Shown here in pieces: positions 42,223 to 50,799 of a DNA stretch of 64,000 nt. Location of the stretch: positions 237,716 to 301,715 of the forward strand of contig NZ_FNFE01000006.1 in the NCBI RefSeq assembly GCF_900100335.1, read 5' to 3'. The DNA is from Natronorubrum texcoconense. GTDB taxonomy: Archaea; Halobacteriota; Halobacteria; Halobacteriales; Natrialbaceae. The number at the start of each line of letters is the position of its first letter. The first letter of the stretch is position 1. The translations under genes and the position numbers were made by a program. A model generated the notes under the pieces. That model had not been told where the DNA came from and did no database searches. It worked only from the letters and a program-made list of their open reading frames with translations.

Positions 42223-42897
42223 TCAGCACTCGACCGGTTCGACCCACTCCGTCGCGGGTTCCCCGTCCGGAATGCCCAGGAACGTCACGTAGGCGGCCGC
42301 ACCACCGTCGCTGTCCGCGGTGTGGACCTCGCCGGGGTCGAAGAACGATTCGCCCGCCGCGTACGTGCGGGGGATGCAGTCGTGCTCCCACGTGACCTCG
42401 ACCTCGCCTTCGACCATGTTGACGATGGAGACGCCCGGGTGTCGGTGCCAGCCGGACGTCCCGCCTTCCGTCCAGGTCACTTCGGCGACGATGACCGTCG
42501 ATGCGTCCTCCAGGTCGACGACGACGGCGTCGTCCACGGCGCCATCGGTGTCGCCATCCGCTACAGGATCGTCGGTCGCGTCGGCGGTTTCGGCATCGGC
42601 GTCGTCGCCGGCGAACGTCAGTTCGAACGTGGCCGCCAGTTCGTCGGGGAACGGCGCGTGTTCTGCGATCACGTCGACTTCGAAGCCGTCGGGTTCGTCG
42701 ACCGCGGGTTCCTCGTCGGCGGCACCGTCGGCATCGGTCTCGTGTTCGTCGTCCTCGTGTTCGTCGTCGTGTGCGTCGGGTTCGTGTTCATCGGCAGTTG
42801 CGGACGCGCTCAAGCCGAGCGTAGTCGCCGCGACCGCGCTCGCTTTCAGTACCGTTCGACGCAGGAGGCCGTCGATCCGTTCCGTGTCGCTAGTCAT
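42223..42897 (-). CDS. Exported cupin-domain protein
   Basis: The 224-residue protein has a Tat-like signal (LLRRTVLKASAVAATTLGLSASATA), a long acidic His/Asp linker (about 37-67), then a cupin barrel. The barrel has GWHRHPGVSI (two metal His), a Glu in VEGEVEVTWEHD, and GEVHTADSD (third His). It should be a secreted metal-binding cupin of unknown substrate. It starts 14 bases after the methyltransferase stop on the same strand, so the two probably form an operon. Confidence 0.8.
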   Translation of the reverse strand: MTSDTERIDGLLRRTVLKASAVAATTLGLSASATADEHEPDAHDDEHEDDEHETDADGAADEEPAVDEPDGFEVDVIAEHAPFPDELAATFELTFAGDDADAETADATDDPVADGDTDGAVDDAVVVDLEDASTVIVAEVTWTEGGTSGWHRHPGVSIVNMVEGEVEVTWEHDCIPRTYAAGESFFDPGEVHTADSDGGAAAYVTFLGIPDGEPATEWVEPVEC

Positions 42898-42911
42898 GTT
42901 TTCTCGTGATC

Positions 42912-43679
42912 CTATTTGTGTGCGGTCAGCGAGACGCTCTTCACGCCGTACTTCTGGCACGCCCCCTGGGCCTGCTCCGAGGTAAACTCGTACTGCGTGT
43001 TTTCGCGAACCTCGGTCACGTCGAATCCCGGCATCTCGATCAGCGACGTGTAGTCGTCGACCTGCTCGGCGCCGCCGATACACGCCGCCCAGAGATCCGC
43101 GTCAGTCTTGATGCTCTCGGCCAATCGCTGCTCGCTGATGATGTCCGAGATCGCCAGCCGACCGTCGGGTTCGAGCACGCGGCGCACCTCCTCGAAGACC
43201 CGGTCCTTTTCGGCGGAGAGGTTGATGACGCCGTTGGAGATCACGACGTCGAACGACTCGTCCTCGAACGGGAGGTTCTCGATGTAGCCCTTCTCGAAGG
43301 ACACCCGTTCCATCCCCGCCGCATCTCGTAGCTCGCGCGCTTTTGCCAGTTGTTCGTCCGTCATATCCAGTCCCGTAACGCTCCCCGCCTCGCCGACGTG
43401 CAGCGCCGCGACGAAGACGTCCGTTCCGGAGCCGCTGCCGAGGTCGAGCACGCGTTCGCCCGGTTGTAGATCGGCGAGATCGAAGTGGTAGCCGACGCCC
43501 GCGAAGGACTCGAGGGCCTCGTCCGGAATCCGGTCGAGATCCGCCGGCGGGTAGCCGAGTCGCGCCGCCAGCGGACGTCCCATCTCGAAGTGGAACTCGC
43601 CGTCCGGTTCCGTCGCGACGTTTCGATAGACCGCTTTTACCTCCTGCTCGAGTTTGTCGACGTCGAGTGATTGTGACAT
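42912..43679 (-). CDS. ArsM-like SAM-dependent methyltransferase
   Basis: The 255-residue protein has a class I methyltransferase core: VLDLGSGSGTDVFVAA near 77-92, GLDMTDEQLAKAR, and ISNGVINLSAEKDRVFEEVRRVLEPDGRLAISDI. It is closest to arsenite methyltransferases. However, the Cys usual in their SN-C-V-x-NLS motif is Gly here, while AACIGGA keeps the later Cys. Arsenite methylation is thus uncertain. It is paired with the exported cupin gene; no ars operon is nearby. Confidence 0.8.
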   Translation of the reverse strand: MSQSLDVDKLEQEVKAVYRNVATEPDGEFHFEMGRPLAARLGYPPADLDRIPDEALESFAGVGYHFDLADLQPGERVLDLGSGSGTDVFVAALHVGEAGSVTGLDMTDEQLAKARELRDAAGMERVSFEKGYIENLPFEDESFDVVISNGVINLSAEKDRVFEEVRRVLEPDGRLAISDIISEQRLAESIKTDADLWAACIGGAEQVDDYTSLIEMPGFDVTEVRENTQYEFTSEQAQGACQKYGVKSVSLTAHK

Positions 43680-43992
43680 GGGTTCGTCCCTCCGGATCTC
43701 TCGACCGAGCCGGTCCCGGAGGCGCTCGCGATCGTGTCGATGGTCCGTCCGAATCGGAGTTCGGCTTCGATATGCGTCACTCTCCGTGCGAATACCGCGC
43801 TACGGGCGTGGCCTGAGATCCCACTAGAGGCCGACGAGACAGCGGGATTTGTAGGCAACTGCTGGCGTTCGGGCAGCCGGTGACCGAAGCGCAGCCGGTG
43901 GAACGGCCGATCCCGTCGGGCGACGAGGAGCGCCGTCGATCCCGCAGAGGCGGCCGCAAGTGATTAAGTACCCACGCTCGAGAGTGTCGACT
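43680..43992. other. Divergent intergenic region
   Basis: The gap lies between the methyltransferase gene and cofD, which point away from each other. Besides the cofD promoter, the only pattern is a GCAGCCGGTG pair 20 bases apart near 43875-43905. No gene is seen. Confidence 0.5.
43962..43970 (+). promoter_or_regulatory. TATA-like box for cofD
   Basis: GATTAAGTA is centred about 27 bases before the ATG at 43993. It rules against the earlier in-frame GTG at 43960, which would overlap the box. Confidence 0.55.
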
Positions 43993-44985
43993 ATGGTAAC
44001 CTTCCTCTCCGGGGGCACCGGGACGCCGAAGCTGTTGGACGGTGCTGCCGCCGCGTTCTCGCCGGAGGAAACCACCGTCGTCGCGAACACGGGCGACGAC
44101 GTCGAACTCGGCGGACTGTTCGTCTCGCCGGACGTCGATACGCTGTTGTTTCAGGGTGGTGGGGTGCTCGACCGCGAGACGTGGTGGGGAATCGACGGCG
44201 ACACGCATCGAACCAACGCGGCGCTGTCGGACATCGCCTCGGCCGCGGGGCTGCCCGACGGCCCGCAGTATCTGCCCGACGAGAAACAGACCGCGGGACG
44301 CGAGATCGCCAACTGGCGCCGGTTTTCGGGGACCGGCGAGTTCATGACGATCGGCGACCGCGATCGGGCCGTCCACATCACGCGAACGAGTCTGCTGGAC
44401 GAGGGGCTGACGCTGAGCGAGGCGACCCAGCGGCTGGCCGGCGCCTTCGGCCTGACGATCGATCTGTTGCCGATGAGCGACGACCCTATCGCGAGTCTCA
44501 TCCACACCGACGAGGGGCTGATGCACTTCCAGGAGTACTGGGTCGCCCATCGCGGCGAGCCGACCGTCGAAACCGTCGAGTTTCGTGGGTCCTCGAACGC
44601 CGATCCCGCGCCGGGCGTCATCGACGCCCTCGAGGATACCGTCGTGATCGGCCCCTCGAACCCCGTCACGAGCATCGGCCCGATGCTGACGCTGCCGGGC
44701 GTGGCCGACACCCTCGCTCAGTCGACGGTCGTCGCGGTCTCGCCGTTTCTCGGCGACGACGCGTTCTCGGGGCCGGCGGGTGATCTCATGGCGGCGGTCA
44801 ACGCCGATCCCAACACCGAAGGGCTGGCGACGGCCTACCCCTTCGCCGACGCCTTCGTCGTCGACGACAGCGACGACGCGGAGTTCGACCGGCCGACGAT
44901 CCAGACCGACATCCGAATCGACTCGCCCGAGGACGCCGCACGGGTCACCCGCGCAGTCGAGAGCGCGATCGATATCGTCGACTGA
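43993..44985 (+). CDS. cofD: 2-phospho-L-lactate transferase (coenzyme F420 biosynthesis)
   Basis: The 330-residue protein starts with the family signature [13 protein letters not shown] and contains [22 protein letters not shown], and [10 protein letters not shown] near the middle. CofD joins a lactyl or related phosphate-GDP donor to the deazaflavin FO to form F420-0. F420 is used by LLM-class enzymes in haloarchaea, possibly including the one at 731-1690. It is followed after 2 bases by a dihydrouridine-synthase-like gene, so they form an operon. Confidence 0.95.
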   Translation: MVTFLSGGTGTPKLLDGAAAAFSPEETTVVANTGDDVELGGLFVSPDVDTLLFQGGGVLDRETWWGIDGDTHRTNAALSDIASAAGLPDGPQYLPDEKQTAGREIANWRRFSGTGEFMTIGDRDRAVHITRTSLLDEGLTLSEATQRLAGAFGLTIDLLPMSDDPIASLIHTDEGLMHFQEYWVAHRGEPTVETVEFRGSSNADPAPGVIDALEDTVVIGPSNPVTSIGPMLTLPGVADTLAQSTVVAVSPFLGDDAFSGPAGDLMAAVNADPNTEGLATAYPFADAFVVDDSDDAEFDRPTIQTDIRIDSPEDAARVTRAVESAIDIVD

Positions 44986-44987
44986 TC

Positions 44988-45749
44988 ATGTTCGCCCCAC
45001 CGCTCGCACTCGCGAGTCTCAGCGGTGAAGCGGACGCCCAGTGGGCCCGTGCGGGTGCCGACTACGCGGGCGCGGCGTTTCTCGGCGGCATCGCCCTCGA
45101 CGACGACTCGAGAGCCGCGGCCCGCGACCTCGTCGCCCGGGACCGCAACGAGTTCCTGCCGGAGGACCCCCTCGCGTTCGTCGACGAGCAACTCGCCGCG
45201 CTCGAGGACGTCCCGATCCAGCCCGCGTTCAACGTCCGGAGCGCGACTCCGGGTCCGATCCCGGACGCGGCGCGGATCTGCCGGAGACACGACGCCTTCC
45301 TCGAGATCAACGCCCACTGCCGGCAGGACGAACTGTGTGCGGTCGGCTGCGGCGAGACGCTCCTTCGGGATCGCGAACGGCTCCGCACGTACGTCGAGCG
45401 AGCAGCCGAGACCGGGGCAATCGTCGGCGCAAAGGTCCGGGCGGAGGTTCCCGGCGTCGACCTGCCGGCGCTCTCGCGGGTCCTCGAGACCGCTGGCGCG
45501 TCGTTCGTCCACGTCGACGCGATGGACACCGAGTCGGTCGTCCGCGAGGTCGTCGAGGCGACCGACCTGTTCGTGATCGCTAACAACGGCGTCCGAGACG
45601 AGGCGACCGTCCGCGAGTACGCCGACTACGGCGCCGACGCGGTCAGCGTCGGGCGATCCAGCGACAACCCGGTCGTCCTCGAGCGAGTGCGTGGCGCCGT
45701 CGACAGACACCTCGGCGTCGAGAGCGAGGTTAGCGCATCGTCACAGTGA
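44988..45749 (+). CDS. tRNA-dihydrouridine synthase-like flavoprotein
   Basis: The 253-residue TIM-barrel protein has FAPPLALASLSGEADAQW at its start, EINAHCRQDELC with the Cys characteristic of Dus enzymes near 108-117, GAKVRAEV, and a phosphate-binding end VIANNGVRD followed by GADAVSVGR. It belongs to the short archaeal Dus/dihydroorotate-dehydrogenase-like group. Reduction of tRNA uridine is likely but not proven for this branch. It is coupled to cofD. Confidence 0.82.
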   Translation: MFAPPLALASLSGEADAQWARAGADYAGAAFLGGIALDDDSRAAARDLVARDRNEFLPEDPLAFVDEQLAALEDVPIQPAFNVRSATPGPIPDAARICRRHDAFLEINAHCRQDELCAVGCGETLLRDRERLRTYVERAAETGAIVGAKVRAEVPGVDLPALSRVLETAGASFVHVDAMDTESVVREVVEATDLFVIANNGVRDEATVREYADYGADAVSVGRSSDNPVVLERVRGAVDRHLGVESEVSASSQ

Positions 45750-45823
45750 GCGGGCTGCCCACGTGGTGGTCCGTTCACGATCGCCGTATACTCGGCGTTC
45801 TAACAGGTTTTGGCGGCCCTAGC

Positions 45824-45832
45824 GCTTATTCG
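45824..45832 (+). promoter_or_regulatory. TATA-like box for the nitrile hydratase operon
   Basis: The GCTTATTCG element is centred about 27 bases before the ATG of the beta subunit gene at 45855, supporting this start over an in-frame ATG at 45810. Confidence 0.5.
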
Positions 45833-45854
45833 GGTTCCCGTGGAGAACACGTCC

Positions 45855-46541
45855 ATGAACGGAATCCACGACCTCGGCGGGATGGACGGGTTCGGCTCGG
45901 TGGCCTACCCCGATACCCCCGACACCTTCGATCACCGGTGGGAGGGTGAGGCGTACGCCGCGTTCGTCGCGACGCTCGGCAACGAAATCGCCTCGATCGA
46001 CGAGTTTCGTCACAGTATCGAACGCATGCCGCCGGCGCAGTACCTCGACTCGTCGTACTACGATCGCTGGACGACGGCGATCACGCGACTCCTGCTCGAG
46101 AACGACGTGATCGATCCCGAGACGTTCGTCGAACGGACGGCGGCACTCGAGGCCGGCGAGGCGACCGTGCCGGAGCGCGAGGTTCCCGGTTTGCTTTCGG
46201 AACTCGCAGCGGGAGTCGCAGCATCGTACGAATCCGACGCGCCCGCCGAGTCGTCGACGTTCGCAGTCGGCGACGCCGTCGTCGTCCGCAACGACCATCC
46301 CGACGGCCACACCCGCTGTCCGCGATACGCTCGCCGCGCCCGGGGAGAAATCGTCGCCGATCGCGGCGCGCACGTCCTTCCTGACGCCCGCGCCCACGGC
46401 GAGTCCGCGGCCGAACCGCTCTACCAGGTTGCGTTCGACGGCCGAGAGCTGTGGGGTTCGGACGCCGACGGCGACCTCGAGGTGACGATCGACCTCTGGG
46501 AATCGTATCTCGATCCAGCCGAGGAGGCCACCGATGACTGA
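45855..46541 (+). CDS. nthB: Nitrile hydratase beta subunit
   Basis: The 228-residue protein begins with the invariant MNGIHDLGGMDGFG and contains EFRHSIERMPPAQYL followed by SSYYDRW, including the Arg that contacts the modified metal-ligand cysteines. The C-terminal beta-barrel domain has CPRYARRARGEIV and ends YQVAFDGRELWG. Nitrile hydratase converts nitriles to amides in the cytoplasm. The gene overlaps nthA by 8 bases. The beta-alpha-activator order is that of cobalt-type bacterial enzymes. Confidence 0.95.
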   Translation: MNGIHDLGGMDGFGSVAYPDTPDTFDHRWEGEAYAAFVATLGNEIASIDEFRHSIERMPPAQYLDSSYYDRWTTAITRLLLENDVIDPETFVERTAALEAGEATVPEREVPGLLSELAAGVAASYESDAPAESSTFAVGDAVVVRNDHPDGHTRCPRYARRARGEIVADRGAHVLPDARAHGESAAEPLYQVAFDGRELWGSDADGDLEVTIDLWESYLDPAEEATDD

Positions 46542-47193
46542 CGACTCACCGGCCACGACCGATACGGAATCCGAGCCGGACGAGTTCGACGTCGACGAAC
46601 ACGCCCGCGAACACGACCCCGAAGCGCGGGTTCGCGCGCTCCAGTCGTTGTTGATCGAACAGGAACTGCTCTCGAGCGACGCCGTCGACGACATCATCGC
46701 GACCTACGAACACGAGATCGGCCCGAAGAACGGGGCTCGAGTCGTCGCTCGCGCGTGGACCGACCCCGACTACCGGGATCGATTGCTCGCGGAGGGGATG
46801 TCGGCCGCAGCCGAGGTCGCGGACGTCGACGAGGACGTCGTCGATATCGAAGTCGTCGCGAACGCGCCTGACGAGCACCACCTCGTCGTCTGTACCCTCT
46901 GTTCCTGTTACCCGTGGGCGCTGCTCGGGCTGCCGCCGACGTGGTACAAGACCCCCGAGTACCGCTCCCGAGCCGTGAAAGATCCGCGAGGGCTGCTCCG
47001 CGAGGAGTTCGGGACCGACTTGTCCGACGACCTCGAGATCCGCGTCCACGACAGCACGTCCGAACTCCGATACATGGTGCTCCCGCAACAGCCACCCGAA
47101 ACCGAAGGAATGACCGAAGACGAACTGGTCGACCACGTGACCAGAGACGCCATGATCGGCATCGATCGACTCGCCGGGGGACAGAATGGCTGA
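46534..47193 (+). CDS. nthA: Nitrile hydratase alpha subunit, cobalt type
   Basis: The 219-residue protein has the metal-binding motif VCTLCSCYPW with C120, C123 and C125. The Thr between the first two cysteines (CTLCSC) marks the low-spin cobalt class, while iron enzymes have CSLCSC. Further family motifs are IGPKNGARVVARAW and LGLPPTWYK, and a C-terminal RYMVLPQQP. Two of the cysteines are expected to be oxidised to sulfinic and sulfenic acids. It overlaps both neighbours by 8 bases, indicating tight translational coupling. Confidence 0.95.
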   Translation: MTDDSPATTDTESEPDEFDVDEHAREHDPEARVRALQSLLIEQELLSSDAVDDIIATYEHEIGPKNGARVVARAWTDPDYRDRLLAEGMSAAAEVADVDEDVVDIEVVANAPDEHHLVVCTLCSCYPWALLGLPPTWYKTPEYRSRAVKDPRGLLREEFGTDLSDDLEIRVHDSTSELRYMVLPQQPPETEGMTEDELVDHVTRDAMIGIDRLAGGQNG

Positions 47194-47611
47194 CCGCGAC
47201 GAACGCCCGAGCCCCGGACTCGCGGCACTCGAGGGCGAGGAGACCCCCACGTTCGACGCGCCGTGGCAAGCCCGCGCGTTCGCCATCGCGGTCGCGCTCT
47301 CTGCCGACGGTGCCTACGAGTGGGACGCGTTTCAGGATCGACTGGCCGCCGAGATCGAGCAGGCCGACGACTCTGCAGTTCCGGCCGACCGAACGGCCTC
47401 CGAGGCGGACTACTACCGTCGGTGGCTCGCCGCCCTCGAGCGACTGCTCGTTTCCGACGGGGTTCTCGAGTCGGGAACGCTAACCGAACGGACGCGGGAG
47501 TTCGCCGTCGGTGATCGAGACGCGTCCGAGTGGGTCGAGGGCGAACACGACCACGATCACGGTGCTGCGGGTTCCGATGCGCACGACCACGGTCACGACC
47601 ACTCTCGGTAA
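47186..47611 (+). CDS. Nitrile hydratase activator/accessory protein with His-rich tail
   Basis: The 141-residue protein resembles the N-terminal half of the beta subunit: FDAPWQARAFAIAVALSADGAYEWDAFQDRL, then YYRRWLAALERLLVSDGVL. This is typical of the activator that loads cobalt by subunit swapping. The C-terminus (121-139) carries seven histidines alternating with Asp/Gly, a likely metal-binding tail. It overlaps nthA by 8 bases. The tail suggests direct cobalt delivery, which is inference. Confidence 0.9.
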   Translation: MADRDERPSPGLAALEGEETPTFDAPWQARAFAIAVALSADGAYEWDAFQDRLAAEIEQADDSAVPADRTASEADYYRRWLAALERLLVSDGVLESGTLTERTREFAVGDRDASEWVEGEHDHDHGAAGSDAHDHGHDHSR

Positions 47612-47790
47612 CGATCGCCAGTATCGAGCGCGCGCTCGGCGATCGAGTACTCGCCGAGTCGGAGGGGCTGTCACAGGAGCCAACGGTGAACGAGGGCGAC
47701 GTCGTGACGCCCCTCGTTGCCAGCGATCCTAAAGCGTCGCTATGTGTGTGCGGAGGGCTTTCAGTGGTGTGGACAATCCGAACGTAAAGT

Positions 47791-48012
47791 ATGACGAGTT
47801 CGGACGAACACGCAGGCGATATGCGCTGGGGCTGGACCTGTCCTCGCTGTAACGCGGACGTCCCAGTACACAGAGACGGCGGTTCGGAGACGTTTCTCTG
47901 GGCGTGTCCGACCGACGACTGTCCGTCGGTCGGGTTCGGGTTCAAATCGCGGCGCCGGGCCCGGATCGCACTCCGGGAGTACCGCGAGGCGTATCGGAAC
48001 ATCTACCGCTGA
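47791..48012 (+). CDS. Small zinc-ribbon protein, hypothetical
   Basis: The 73-residue protein has WTCPRCNADVPVH and WACPTDDCPSVGFGF, two cysteine pairs fit for a zinc ribbon, then a basic helix (KSRRRARIALREYREAYR) that could contact nucleic acid. It lies between the nitrile hydratase operon and the CitG-like gene, without evident link to either. Confidence 0.7.
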   Translation: MTSSDEHAGDMRWGWTCPRCNADVPVHRDGGSETFLWACPTDDCPSVGFGFKSRRRARIALREYREAYRNIYR

Positions 48013-48070
48013 TCTCGTTCGGCGGATCGCCTCGAGCACCACACGCCGAACGGACACTCGGATCCACAGT

Positions 48071-48078
48071 CATTAACC
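48071..48078 (+). promoter_or_regulatory. TATA-like box for the CitG-like operon
   Basis: CATTAACC is centred about 27 bases before the ATG at 48101. Confidence 0.5.
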
Positions 48079-48100
48079 CGCCCGAATCGTAGCTATCGGC

Positions 48101-48952
48101 ATGCGAACGCCGGCGCAGAACGCACATCTGGCACTCCTCCTCGAGGTTGCGGGGACGCCCAAACCGGGCAACGTCGACCGACATCGCGACCTCGAGGACC
48201 TGCGGTTCGAACACTTCCTCGCGGGCGCGGTGGGGGCTCAGCGGGGACTCGAGCAGGCGGCCAACGGCGGCGCGGTCGGTCCCGCGTTCGAGCGCAGCGT
48301 CGAAGGGATGGCCGCACAGGGCGGCGGCAACACCCAGTTCGGGGCGCTCCTGTTGCTCGTTCCGCTCGTTCGAGCCGCTGCCGACGACCTCTCCCAGCCC
48401 GTCGTCGAGGCGATTTGTGAGGATACCACCGTCGCGGACGCCGCCGGCTTCTACCGCGCGTTCGACCACGTCGACGTCTTCGTCGGCGAGCCGCCCGCGG
48501 AGATGGAACCGCTCGACGTCCGCCGGGGGAGCGACGCGGTGCCCGCCCTCGAGGAGCGCGGACTGACGCTGCTCGATATAATGGAGCAGAGCGTTCCCGG
48601 GGACGACGTCGCCCGCGAGTGGGTTCGGGGCTTCGAGCGCTCCTTTGTCGCCGCCGAACGGCTCGCCGAGGCCGACGGCCCGCTGACGGAGCGCGCCGCA
48701 GCCGTCTTCCTCTCCTTGCTCGCCGAGCGCCCCGACACGCTCGTCGCGACCCGCAGCGGTGAGGCCGTCGCGCAGGAGGTGACCGAACGTGCGGCCGAAC
48801 TGGTCGAACGAAACGCCCTCGAGACCGACCGGAAGATCGTCGAGCGATTCGCCGACGAACTCGTCGAGCGCGGCGTCAACCCGGGAACGACGGCTGATAT
48901 CACGGCGGCGGGGTTGTTCATCGCGCTCGAGCGCGGGGCGATCACCGTATGA
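48101..48952 (+). CDS. CitG-family (triphosphoribosyl-dephospho-CoA synthase-like) protein
   Basis: The 283-residue all-helical protein has the family motifs LLLEVAGTPKPGNVDRHRD near 14-30, AAQGGGNTQFGALLLLVPL near 70-90 and a final NPGTTADITAAGLFIAL. CitG proteins transfer a phosphoribosyl-dephospho-CoA group. Archaea lack the citrate lyase acyl carrier protein, so this member must act on something else. It overlaps the DUF447 gene by ATGA, showing functional coupling. A role in pterin cofactor synthesis has been suggested for related genes (recalled, unverified). Confidence 0.82.
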   Translation: MRTPAQNAHLALLLEVAGTPKPGNVDRHRDLEDLRFEHFLAGAVGAQRGLEQAANGGAVGPAFERSVEGMAAQGGGNTQFGALLLLVPLVRAAADDLSQPVVEAICEDTTVADAAGFYRAFDHVDVFVGEPPAEMEPLDVRRGSDAVPALEERGLTLLDIMEQSVPGDDVAREWVRGFERSFVAAERLAEADGPLTERAAAVFLSLLAERPDTLVATRSGEAVAQEVTERAAELVERNALETDRKIVERFADELVERGVNPGTTADITAAGLFIALERGAITV

Positions 48953-49572
48953 CTGGCGACGGGTTGTCGGGGAACGATGATTTCGATGCCGAGCCGATCG
49001 CCGAGTGGCCCGTCTCCCTGTCGGGCGTCACCGAATCCGTCGTCGCGACGCTCGGTCCGAACGGCCTGTGGAACCTGGCCGCGCTCGGTCTCTTCGCCGC
49101 GGATTCCGGAGACGATTCGATTACCGCGCGAACGTGGGGAAACACCCGGACCCGGCGCAACTTCCACCGTCAGGGCGAGGGCTACGTCCTGTTCGTCGAC
49201 GACCCCGTCGTCTTCGCCGACGCCGCGCTCTCGATCGTCGAGCGCGAGGAGCCCGTACTCGAGTCCGCGCACGCGTGGGCCCGCGTCTCAGTCGAGCGAA
49301 TCGATTCGGGAACTGACGACGGGACCGACTGGGAGGAGTGGGCGCTTCGGCCCGCCGAATCCGCCGTCGAGACCGAGACGGTGCCGACGATCGACCGCGG
49401 CTTCGCGGCCGTCGTCGAGGCAACCGTCGCCGCCTCCCGCCTCGACGTCGCGGGCTACGACGAGGACGAACTGCGCCAGCGACTCGCGTACTTTGCCACC
49501 GTCGTCGACCGCGCCGGGAGCTTGCGCGAGCGCGAGGCGCTCGAGCGCGTGCGCGAGCACTCCGCGTGGTGA
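48949..49572 (+). CDS. DUF447 family protein
   Basis: The 207-residue protein has the DUF447 pattern GVTESVVATLGPNGLWNLAALGLF, then ARTWGNTRTRRNFHRQGEGYVLFVDDPVVF, and a helical C-terminal part with AAVVEATVAASRLD. The first half looks like a flavin-binding split barrel. Function is unknown. It is translationally coupled to the CitG-like gene, and the two families co-occur in archaea. Confidence 0.85.
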   Translation: MTGDGLSGNDDFDAEPIAEWPVSLSGVTESVVATLGPNGLWNLAALGLFAADSGDDSITARTWGNTRTRRNFHRQGEGYVLFVDDPVVFADAALSIVEREEPVLESAHAWARVSVERIDSGTDDGTDWEEWALRPAESAVETETVPTIDRGFAAVVEATVAASRLDVAGYDEDELRQRLAYFATVVDRAGSLREREALERVREHSAW

Positions 49573-49612
49573 ATCGGGACGATCGCGGCCGTGTATTCGC
49601 TATTACCGAAGC

Positions 49613-49624
49613 TAAATTTAAATA
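49613..49624 (+). promoter_or_regulatory. TATA box for the membrane protein gene at 49650
   Basis: TAAATTTAAATA is centred about 31 bases before the ATG at 49650. Confidence 0.55.
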
Positions 49625-49649
49625 GGAAGCCGAGGCCAAGCGCGGCCAC

Positions 49650-50633
49650 ATGGTGCTCCACTTCAGACAGGCGACGAGTATCTTCGCGAAAACCATGCCG
49701 TTCGTGCTGCTCAGACTGGGGATCGGCGTGTTACTCGGTGTGCTCAGCATCCTCTACTTCGGCGTGATTCTTTACGTCGGCTACAGGCTGCTCGGGGCGG
49801 GAACGATCTCCGGCTGGATCGCGATAGCCGGCCTCCTCGTAGCGATCGGGTTGTTCGCCTGGCTCTGGCGACTGTTCAGCAGGTACGTGCTCTACCTAAT
49901 CAAAGCGGGCCACATCGCCGTCATCGCCCACATCGTCGAGACCGGCGAGGTGCCCGACAACCAGATCCAGTACGGCAAGGGACAGGTGACCGAACGGTTC
50001 ACCGAAGCGAGCGCGCTGTTCGCCGTCGATCAGGTGATCAAAGCCGTCGTCAAGCAGTTCAACAGCGGCGTGGTCTCCTTCTCGAAGCTGTTCAGTTTCG
50101 TTCCGGCGCTGAAGAAACTGATCCGACTCGTCGGCAAAGCGATCGCGATCGCGGCCTCCTACATCGACGAAGCGATCATCGCCCACATGTTCGTCAGCGA
50201 CGAGGAGAACCCGTGGCGATCCGCCCGCGACGGCGTCGTCCTCTACGGGAAAAATTGGAAGCCGGTGCTCGGCTCGACCATGCTTATCGTGCTCGGACTG
50301 TACGCCGCCGCGTTCGCGCTCTTGCTCGCCCTGACGCCGATCGCGAGCGTCCTGAGCGGGCTCTCGGCAACGGTCGAAGTCGCCGGCTGGATCGTCGTCG
50401 GTGGGCTCTTTCTGACCCTCTACACCGGCTTCCTCAAACCGTGGGTGAAGACCGTCGTGATCACCACGTTCCTCGTCGAGTCTCGAGACGAGACGCCGGA
50501 CAGCGAGACGATGGACCGGATCGCCGCACGATCCGACCGGTTCCAGGAACTCGTGAGCAAGGCCGACGACGACGCGCCGGCCGAACGGCCGCCACAGTCC
50601 GAAGAGCGGCCCGTCGCGGGCAGCGGGGCCTAA
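49650..50633 (+). CDS. Hypothetical multi-pass membrane protein
   Basis: The 327-residue protein has N-terminal hydrophobic spans (about 16-46 and 53-76), an amphipathic central region (YLIKAGHIAVIAHIVETG; AVDQVIKAVVKQFN), and two later spans (about 210-232 and 245-265). An acidic, Pro-rich tail follows. No named family is recognised. It lies upstream of rps17e on the same strand. Confidence 0.7.
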   Translation: MVLHFRQATSIFAKTMPFVLLRLGIGVLLGVLSILYFGVILYVGYRLLGAGTISGWIAIAGLLVAIGLFAWLWRLFSRYVLYLIKAGHIAVIAHIVETGEVPDNQIQYGKGQVTERFTEASALFAVDQVIKAVVKQFNSGVVSFSKLFSFVPALKKLIRLVGKAIAIAASYIDEAIIAHMFVSDEENPWRSARDGVVLYGKNWKPVLGSTMLIVLGLYAAAFALLLALTPIASVLSGLSATVEVAGWIVVGGLFLTLYTGFLKPWVKTVVITTFLVESRDETPDSETMDRIAARSDRFQELVSKADDDAPAERPPQSEERPVAGSGA

Positions 50634-50768
50634 CGCTCGGTCGATCTGCCTTCGCATCGTCGAATCTTCGTCTCGTAATCGATCGCGACTCGAACGGTCT
50701 CGAGCGGACGCGTCGCCGCTCGTCAGTGGCGACGGGGGTGGGGGTTTCCGTAGCGCCAAAGAGAAAGG

Positions 50769-50776
50769 GATTAAGA
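50769..50776 (+). promoter_or_regulatory. TATA-like box for rps17e
   Basis: GATTAAGA is centred about 28 bases before the ATG at 50800, consistent with a leaderless ribosomal protein mRNA. Confidence 0.5.
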
Positions 50777-50799
50777 GCCTCTGGACGGAACCTTCCTCC

